Origin: Zopfochytrium polystomum
Lineage: Eukaryota; Chytridiomycota; Chytridiomycetes; Chytridiales; Chytridiaceae
Assembly: GCA_025765615.1 (NCBI GenBank)
Contig: JAIVFJ010000441.1
Coordinates: 1 to 40,958 of the forward strand
Length of the DNA stretch: 40,958 nucleotides
Direction of reading: 5' to 3'
Shown: positions 33,601 to 40,958 of the stretch, piece by piece
How positions within the stretch are numbered: position 1 is the first letter of the stretch
Layout of the letters: each line of letters begins with the position of its first letter
Translations under genes and position numbers: made by a program
The notes under the pieces: generated by a model
Seen by the model: the letters and a program-made list of their open reading frames with translations, nothing else
Told to the model about the DNA's origin: nothing
The model's database searches: none

Positions 33601-36600
33601 AGACAGTTTCCTTCGAATCCGTCGTAGTGACGCAGAACTTCTTCTTCCTCCAGGTAAACTTGATCGAATTCGACCGAGTAAATTTCGATCGGGTGGCTGG
33701 TGGGATTGATAATAGAGAACCGTGCCTCTGTTCCCTCGGCGCACGGCAAAATTGGACCTAGGGAAAGACTCTCGGGTTCGAATGTGAGCACAGGTTTGAA
33801 CCCACGGCCGAAAATGTGCAAAGGAACGGGTGTGCTGTTCATCGTAATTTTGATTGGAATCACTGTATCGTAGTCCTTCTCTTCTGTGGGGGAGAACCGC
33901 GCGAGAAGTATACTCTTCTCCCCGGGTTGAAGTACTCCGCTGGGTGGAACCAAATCAAACTCCTTTACTGCCGTGGCGTTTGCTTTCTTCTTGAGCGGTC
34001 CACGGAAATTTCTCTCTTGAGAGCTGTCGGGAGGAATGGACGACCACTCGCATGGAACAGTGTTCTTGTTTTGAATATGAATAGCAACGGTTTGTCGCAT
34101 GCCACAAACAACTTCCCCGAAGTTAATCTCGTTCGTTGATAAGAGGAGCTCAGGGAGCGTTACTTCTGCCATAAGTGTCAGAACAATTATTGGTCCCCCT
34201 TGGATTGAAATAGGCAAATCCATTCTAACAACACCAGCGCTCTGATTTCTCGCCTGGAAGGCCACTTGGAATTCAACGCTTTCGTGATGCGGATGGCCTG
34301 GTAGTGACTTCACTCGATCAGGTTCAATGCTAAATCCAGTGCCAAGCAGGATAGATTTGTCCATTTGAAAATTGATTGGCTGCCGGCTCTTATTCGTAAG
34401 TTTGAACATCTTCTTGCGATTCGTGTTGCGAATCACGTTTCCAAAATTACAAATGTAGTTGGCTAGCACTACTTGCGAGCTCTCTACTATGCTGTTGTGG
34501 CTTCTTTTGTCTTTTCCCTGTCGCTGAAGCATTTTATGAATCAAAATAGTGGAGCCGCAGGCCTTTGTTTTCGGCATCGACAGCAGTTTCACTTTGCAAT
34601 CTTCCGCCAGCGTCTTCAAAAAGGCATTTGTTTTGTGAGTCAGAAGGATTCGCTCCGCCTCCAAATCGACCTCTTCATCCGATAGACCTTCCTTAAGGGC
34701 CACCTGCTTCACATCAGCAACAATCCTGCTGTAATCCGAGTCTATTGCGCGTTGCGTTCCAAGGTTGACGTAAGGGAATGTGCCAGTACCTCTAACATGC
34801 ACCTCAATTGGCTCGAATAGGGCGATTTGAAAGTAAAAGCAGTCGTTCACAACCTCCGGCACGCAAGCGCAAAAGCGAACGGTGATTTTCTGCTTCCCGT
34901 GAGGTGCTATTGTCCCAGATGACGGATTGACGGCAATCTTTTGCGAGAGAACGCTGTTGGGAAAAATGATGGTGTTGAAGTCGAAGACGACGAGGCCAGT
35001 GTTGGTGAGTATAATTTCCTGCTCCAAAATGTCTTGGTAAGGCTGTTGTCCAAAGTCAAGAGACGTTCGATCAAATGCGTACTCGATAGTAGACGCTTCT
35101 CCGCGGAGGCAAATCTCGTATTTCGGGCCTCCTACGACGTCGCACATTGCTGTGACACCGTAAGAGCTGAAAGCGTGCCCAAAAAAGGATATCTCCACAG
35201 GCTCCGATTCACCCGGCTGAAGAGTGCTCCGCAACGGAAGAATGTCAAAGACCTTGCGAAATGGGAATGTCTGCGTGTTTTCCGACGCATTTGACAGTCC
35301 CCTCAAGGTATGACCAAGAGTATTCGACTGGAAGAGAGCTGCTGTTGGTAACAGTGAGTATTCTTCGATGTTCAGTGTCGTTTGGAATGCATCCAAAGTT
35401 CATTGTGTTTGTGCTGAAGGCAAGGTTCGGAAAGGTTATCTCGCTGTAAAGTTCGACGAAGTCCTTTTGCGGGTGCTCCGAATAAGATATCCAAAGCTTC
35501 GCATGCTCTTTGCACGACACCCTGTTCGTGTTAAATTTTGGATCATAGCGGACAGTCACGACCACAGACTCTCCTTGGTTGAGTCTGTGATCTATTTCCG
35601 TTGGGCTCGGCCGTGTAGGGAGTCGGACAACGAAGTGATAGGTGTAATGGCAGGGTTGAGGTGTTCCGCAAAGTCATGTCCTGGGAAATGAGCTCAAAAT
35701 CGTCGTCCCGAGTATGAGCAGATATGAATCTCAGTGATGAAGGAGAGATATCCAGCAAGGGATTTATAAAGTTGGCCAAGACGGTAGTTTCAATAATGAT
35801 TTTGCGAGATGGATCTTTGTCGATCGTGCTCTGGCAAACCAACGTTTCTTTGCACCGCATCGCTTTTGACGAATATCCTTTGATTACAATCACTTGTGAA
35901 CCATTTGGCTCAACGTAAACCGAGTCGGAATAACTTCAAAAGTCTGATTGAGCAGGGCGTTCGCGTCTTTTCGAGCAAATCGGTCCTCATCGACCAACCA
36001 GTGGAGAGTCTGCACGCGCTGACCTCGGTTCACCAAAGTGAACTCTCGAGAGCACTCGCGATTGCTAAAAACGTCTTGAAAATCTACGTTTTTGAGGCCT
36101 TCGTCAAAAGTTATGGTCGTTCCCTGCCCGCGAGCGACAAGTTGCACTTCGTGTATTCCGTCGGACTGAATTCCCACCTGGTTCAGATTCAGTTAGCACA
36201 ACTCACTTGCAGAGTACGTCTTACCTTCAGAATCTCAGTGAACTTCAGGCTATCGTCCAGGCAAGCAGTTACTGTAATTTCGACTGAAGCTCCAGGTGCG
36301 ATGGTACCCATAGTGGGTTCGACTTTAAAAGGCGACGGTTCACTGACCATTGCGCAGGTGAAATGAGCCGAGATCGGTGAACTATTCATTAACGTCAACG
36401 ATGCGGCGGTTTCTTTCAAAACTGGTATTTTTCCCCCAATTTATCTCGGTGGATGAGAAAATCACGTTTGGGCCAATGCCATTCGCAGAAATGTCGACTC
36501 CCAAGGGCTGATCGTCAACGCCATGAATCTTCACAAAGACTGGGAAATTTATCTGGCCAAGTCGCTTTATCTGGACATCAAGCGGTATGAAAGCAGTTGA

Positions 36601-39300
36601 GTGTGGAGGAATCACCCCCCACCCCTTGCAAAGAGGAGTAACTGTAGACGCCTTTCGCATTTTCATCCTGGCTGAGCAGTTCGAATCGCGCGTAGAATGC
36701 AGTTTGGTTTGATATTTCGATCTCTTGAAGATAAGGATGCGAAAGAAACGTGTCTCCATAATCCAGGTTAGGAGTCACGAGCGAGATCTGAATTCGATGC
36801 CGATTGAGTAATTTTATGCCATATTTCCCAACAGAATAATAAGAATATACGGCAGCTTACCTCAGGTACCACGCTTTGGGCAAGAATCGGAAGCTTTTTC
36901 AACTGCTCTCCCACGCCTTTCACATCTACCCAGAGGTACTCATCGTACGATCGTATGCTCTTTGGTGTGAACGCGACAGATATTTGAACAGACTCCAGCG
37001 GCGCTATTCTGCCCGCAGACGGCGTTACTTGGAACTCGTTCTCTTCGCCGTCCTCTCCGCAAGACATTGCGAGACTGAATTCCATTGGAATGTGCGAACT
37101 GTTGACCAATTCAACGCTCTGTGTATCCAAAAATCCGTACGAAAGTTGACCAAAGTTCAGTTCCGAGGCTCCGAAGTGGAAATTAGGTCCCACGACGGAC
37201 CCGTAGAATAGGGGTGCAAAGCTTATCTGGGGCACCCTTTCGCAGGTTTTAATACAAAGCCGATGTGTTCTCGTATTTACCTCCAATTCCCAGCGAAACT
37301 CTTCGTGGAATGATCCAAGAACCTCCGAAACGAATTTTACGTGAATCACTTGCTGTTGACCAGTTTTTAGCCGTCCCTTCTCCGGGAAAATGGAAAACTT
37401 GGGCCCAAAGAAGAGTCCCTGGCCGGATGAGGGAGTACCCAAATTCAATTTCACCACGGTTTTCCAGTAGAAGCTAAAATGGCAAAAGGATTCAGGGAGT
37501 TGTGAAATACGCTCACGAACCCTCAAACTCCTGATGGGTGTTGACGAAAATTTGCTCGAGGTTGAACGAATCCTGGAGAAAGCGGGCCTTTGGGCCGATA
37601 CCCCTCCCCCTAGTGCATTGACTATCAGCACGCTGACGGTTACCATGACAACTTAACCTTTAACAAAACGGAAGCCTGTGTTGACGTCCGGAGACTTCAC
37701 AGTACATAGAGCTTGCACAAGCGCCCGCCTGCTTTGGGAGCGAAAATTAATCGGATATCGACGTGCGAGTTTGGCCATATGACACCACTGATTGGTTGAA
37801 CAGAAAACGGAGTCCTGGGCCAAGAGTGGGTCGTGATCGATTTCACGGCAATGGTTCTGGCCAATTCCCTTGTAAGTATAGCTTACAAATATCAAAGAAA
37901 GTTCTTTCGAACCTTGAATCGCTGCAGCAGGGGTGCGAGGTCGCAAAGGTCCAGCGTTTTATCCTTTATCTTGGTGAAATGTTAGCTAACGCGAATTTCT
38001 TGGATAATCGAAGTACCATTCTCTCGTGGAACAAAGCAGCTTCTCGTTGCTCTTCTTCGTAAACGATTTCCTTTCGTTGCTTTTTGAACGCTGCATCCTC
38101 CGCCGGTGTTTCAAAACGTTTCCACTCATAACGCGCCTTACGGAAATGTTAGCAGGCACGCGAATTCAATAGATTGCTCCACTGCAATGAAGACCCACCA
38201 TAATATCACTTCGGTTGAATATCCGAATCGACTTGGACGAAGACAGTGAAATGTAGGTGCTGTCCATCTTGAGGCTCGACTTCTCCAGGCGGATATTCGC
38301 ATTTTCTGCGTTAGCTCGCAGCGTCACTCGCACAGCCTCGCCCGTGTCGTACGTTACAGTCATATCACCCTGAAAGCTACCTGCAGTCTTAAAAACGACT
38401 GCGTGGAAATGAAAGGCCGATATCCCAACGTGAGACATTCATGCTCGGCTATCGGCATTCTCCACTCAGGTTTTGGAAGTTTATATCGATTTGCATGTAT
38501 CGTTCACTTCCAGACAGCCGCTCTTGGGCTCGGCCTCAAACGGCTCGTGAATCGAAATCTGAAATTTTGCTGCGCGATCGCCAATGTTTCTGACGTAAAG
38601 CGTGCGGGTGTTGGTGAACCGAACCGGGCATTCCCCGAACGCGATTTCGTCGGGAAAGTCAAGCGCGCCTATGAACTCAATCGGTCAGTAGCTACGAATC
38701 GAGGAGCGCATGTTTTGCGCAGCATTACCGCGCGCCCCGATTGCCCGAATAGGCAAGAGAAATTTTTCTCTCTCCGTGATGCAAACCAGGTTGTACACAT
38801 AGTCGACCTTTTCCTCTGGGTTGAATGTTAGCATGAACTGAACTTCCATGCCTGGGGCCACTTTGCCCGACTGCAGCGAGTCCGATTTTACGCGCCGCTT
38901 TAAAGTTTGGGTGGCTGATCGGCTCAAGCTTCAGCCTTCGCGTGAACTGTGTTCCGGGGGTGCAAGGTGAATGTTCCCCAGTCAGTGAAGCAATCGTTCG
39001 AGTGACAGCCAGACGTCCCACCTTGTCATTGTTCCTGAAGGATATAACAACCTCGTAAGTATTGAACGGTTCGTACGACTGCAAGATGATCTCGGGTGGA
39101 AGCGGTTCAAACAACGGTCTGTCCACGGAGACGTCCGCAACTTTGGTCGCAGAGTCGGCATCTCCTAGTTCAATGATGCGCGGGCGATGGACGGATCGGG
39201 CGGCTTGAATCAAGCGTTCTTCTATAGAGAGAGATCGTTCGGCGATGTGGTGCGAAGGTCGGGGTAGCTGCTGCGACGGCTGCTGCGTCGGATTCAGCAT
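24655..39300 (-). CDS. HYDIN: HYDIN, giant central-pair protein with ASH/MSP repeats
   Basis: In algae and animals HYDIN builds a projection of the axonemal central pair and is needed for flagellar beating. The reading starts at ATG 39300 (MLNPTQQPSQQLPRP) and ends at TGA 24657-24655 after NESWIYYLRQS, giving roughly 4,600 residues against about 5,100 in animals. It is mostly a string of immunoglobulin-like ASH/MSP-type beta repeats. Conserved blocks include YNLVCITEREKFLLPIRAIG (near 38800), SYEPFNTYEVVISFRNNDK, VFDILPLRSTLQPGES, RQLSFDKLLLGRSEKRELKL, AYDIAMDLHFPKGYEGGLDF, LICNVKKKPTPVTVNVKGEG, REVPCKTGYTELLSVANWL and RPQGPITIKAGSTASVPFKN. An adenylate-kinase-like domain sits near 32900-33370, followed by a Lys/Glu-rich stretch with SEEEYDAMTEAEKDAYDSAR. 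A 6-kb exon (about 29520-35300) is intact. Introns flank it at the ends: 39021-38947, 38208-38137, near 36200, 36850, 28000-28120, 25600, 25250 and two before the stop. Eight one-base breaks and a 31-nt insertion interrupt the frame, mostly at 35.3-38.9 kb. Confidence 0.93.
28889..28927 (-). repeat. 31-nt insertion flanked by ACTGATTT direct repeats in HYDIN
   Basis: ACTGATTT occurs at 28889-28896 and again at 28920-28927. Deleting exactly one repeat period (31 nt) joins WDDKAKSVA to PRKVIETFPEPPFE in frame, restoring the family pattern. Read through, the frame shifts by one base. It does not have GT-AG ends when placed to restore the frame. Confidence 0.75.
33342..33368 (-). other. P-loop of the HYDIN adenylate-kinase-like domain, Arg variant
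   Basis: The Walker A motif reads GPPYAGRTT. The usual lysine of GxxxxGK[ST] is arginine here (codon AGG). The flanking beta strand (STVVIHGPP) and helix start (TQARNIEKTF) are otherwise normal, followed by YIRLDDLFEASPLSE and the partner strand CRGIVIDGLDSKY. Confidence 0.8.
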
Positions 39301-39868
39301 GGCAAGCCGCTCGTTGTTCTTGGCAGCCTCGACCAAATGAGACAATTCCTGCCCCGGATTAAAACCGCGGAGACTTTCTGGCTGCCTCGAAGACACAGGT
39401 CAACCTTCCCACAGATCGCTCTCGTTCCCGGGATGCTTGCCTCGCCCTAGACACTTTCCCGGAGACAACACAACGAATGCGGGGAAAAATGAGTGGCGGG
39501 GGTTGTGCTTTTCTGAGTTAGAGCGACCTGGCGAACGTGGACAGTATTCAACTAGCCGCTTGCTGTTCAGATCTTTGATTTCACACTAGCATGATGTAGC
39601 ACCCTTTGGGCCCAGGGCAGGCATAGTCACGCATCGAACACTTCCAAAAATCTCAACGTTGATTTAAATAAATTCATCACCAGAGGCCATTAAATAACCA
39701 TACCACCAACAATATCCTCAGTCCCATCCAGCGGGTCGTCCCACACTTCCTCTCCCTCGGAAGGAGTCGTCAACGTCTGCCTGTCAGCAGACAAAAACAA
39801 GGGCTCGCTCGAGCCGTTCGAGCGACTTGGCGACCGAACTTTCGTCAAGGAATTTGTTGGTTTGGCCA
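39301..39868. other. Spacer between HYDIN start and BTB gene end
   Basis: No gene recognised. The 39301-39396 part is open upstream of the HYDIN ATG but is closed by a stop before another ATG. The rest holds the HYDIN promoter side and the BTB gene 3' untranslated region. Confidence 0.4.
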
Positions 39869-40958
39869 CTAGGTCGTGCTCGCAAACATCGTGAGATTTG
39901 TGAGCATACGATCCGTCAAAGGCGGAGACGTCATGATAGACAACGAGGCGTTGCTTAAAGTCCGGTCCAACGCAGTCTCCATGAAGAGTGTGTCATTCAC
40001 ATCATGAGAGTCGTCGCCATGATCCGTGATTTCGGTAAGGTCAGGCGATACGGCACTTGGCGTAACGCCATTCTCAAGATCACAGGCCTCCGCTTTGACA
40101 AAGCCCTTGATGGCGACTTCCTCCAAAAACTCGCTAATTAAACCGGAAAAGTCGGAATACTCGTGCGCCCGAGAGATAACGCGTGCAAAGTCTGGTGTTT
40201 GACGGATCTGGTTGAACTCGCGCACAAAGTATGAGAAGGATAGTTTCTTTAAGGTTTCGTACTGGTAAGCAAAATCAAAGAGGAACTCTGTGATGTTGTT
40301 CGGGGTCATTTGTCGTACAAGGAGCGATTCGGAATGTCTGACGAGATCTTGAATATCATATTTGTCTGCAACTACGTAAAGAAGGCCCGTCTCATGCATG
40401 GAGCCTGGTGGGTCGATTTCATTAATGTACTACCACATAGTAGTGATTTAGATTATGGGTTAGTCCCGGAGAATCAAGGATGGAGCGCACTCACGAGGAA
40501 TAAAAGCATGTTGTAAAATGTGCTGTACGGAAAGTCTGTAATTTCAACGATCGAAGGTCCGTTCGAAACAGTGTTTTCCGACCAGCTGCGTGTAAACATA
40601 GCAAGGAAGTAGTCCGATAGCTGTGAGAGTTCAATCAGGTCAACTGCAAGTACGCAATACGCAACAATGTCACTCACAGCTGACAGCACGCTTTTCTGAG
40701 CATATATCGTGCGACCTTCCACTACAAAATGCACATCTGCGACAAGAGGATTGGACAGCAATGAGCGGAACGCCATGGAGCGCCTCCAGTCAAGCTTCGG
40801 CGTGGGAGTGATGCTGGAGGAAGGAACCTGCAAAGCGTCAGAACCTTCCCACAACCTTCGCGGCTTACCGAGTCAAGAGCACTGGGTCGCTTCGAATTAT
40901 CGGACGCAACATCTATTCTCCTCAGCAGGGCCAGTAGCCTCCTCGCACTGTCTCCGTT
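39869..40958 (-). CDS. BTB/POZ domain protein, 5' end beyond the window
   Basis: Four exons join in phase: 40958-40869, 40827-40678, 40620-40495 and 40429-39869, with GT-AG introns of 41-65 nt. The product reads RRLLALLRRIDV, then the BTB fold: LVADVHFVVEGRTIYAQKSV, LSALSDYFLAMFTRSW, VEITDFPYSTFYNMLLFLYI, ETGLLYVVADKYDIQDL. The helical part after BTB continues as a BACK-like segment (NITEFLFDFAYQYETLKKLS). The C-terminus is acidic and Ser/Thr-rich. BTB proteins of this build often act as substrate adaptors for cullin-3 ubiquitin ligases; no Kelch or other partner domain is seen, so the role is open. The right edge cuts the N-terminus. Confidence 0.85.

Noticed and set aside
209..38889. Programmed +1 frameshifting as a lineage feature
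   Set aside because: The sites share no codon context or stop-slip motif and mostly sit in homopolymers; sequencing error explains them better.
1..40958. tRNA, rRNA or CRISPR features
   Set aside because: No cloverleaf with a normal T-arm, no rRNA-like block and no spaced repeat array was found by eye; weak tRNAs could be missed without a covariance search.

Overview
This is eukaryotic nuclear DNA, most likely from a zoosporic (chytrid-type) fungus. Genes are split by many short introns of about 45-75 nt with GT-AG ends, intergenic spacers are short, and three genes are recognisable homologues of cilium/flagellum proteins (TBC1D31, CCDC40, HYDIN). These sit beside a secreted starch-degrading glucoamylase with an N-terminal starch-binding module, an architecture known from early-diverging fungi. 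Genus-level assignment is not possible by eye.

Layout, left to right: (1) 1-700, a small unrecognised gene on + with several one-base frame breaks. (2) 1150-4355, a 3.2-kb imperfect inverted repeat whose two arms carry mirror-image TATA boxes and matching splice sites, with a 450-bp stretch that is almost identical between arms. (3) 4918-9199 (+), a TBC1D31-like WD40/TBC/coiled-coil gene. (4) 9196-9870 (-), exons of an unrecognised gene whose stop codon overlaps the TBC1D31 stop, followed by a LINE-type reverse transcriptase remnant at 9878-10480. (5) 11691-15329 (+), CCDC40. (6) 15660-16917 (+), a Q/A-rich open region in several frames. (7) 17180-18340 (-), a decayed Ty1/copia-like retrotransposon, then AT-rich spacer with an A36 run. 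(8) 19388-20075 (+), an unrecognised spliced gene, and 20117-20508 (+), a DEAD-box helicase relic. (9) 20910-22870 (-), glucoamylase. (10) 24655-39300 (-), HYDIN, which fills more than a third of the window. (11) 39869-40958 (-), a BTB/POZ gene cut by the right edge.

The common theme is the motile flagellum. In other organisms HYDIN is a central-pair projection protein, CCDC40 is half of the CCDC39/CCDC40 96-nm axonemal ruler, and TBC1D31 is a centriolar-satellite/ciliogenesis protein. All three are expected in zoospore-forming fungi and absent from non-flagellated ones. Whether their closeness here is more than chance cannot be judged from one window.

A technical theme also runs through the window: many conserved genes (HYDIN, CCDC40, the first gene) change frame by exactly one surplus base, usually in a homopolymer. 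This looks like residual indel error in the assembly, although real decay cannot be excluded without reads or transcripts. Gene models below are hand-spliced from splice signals and from remembered family sequences; no database search was run.
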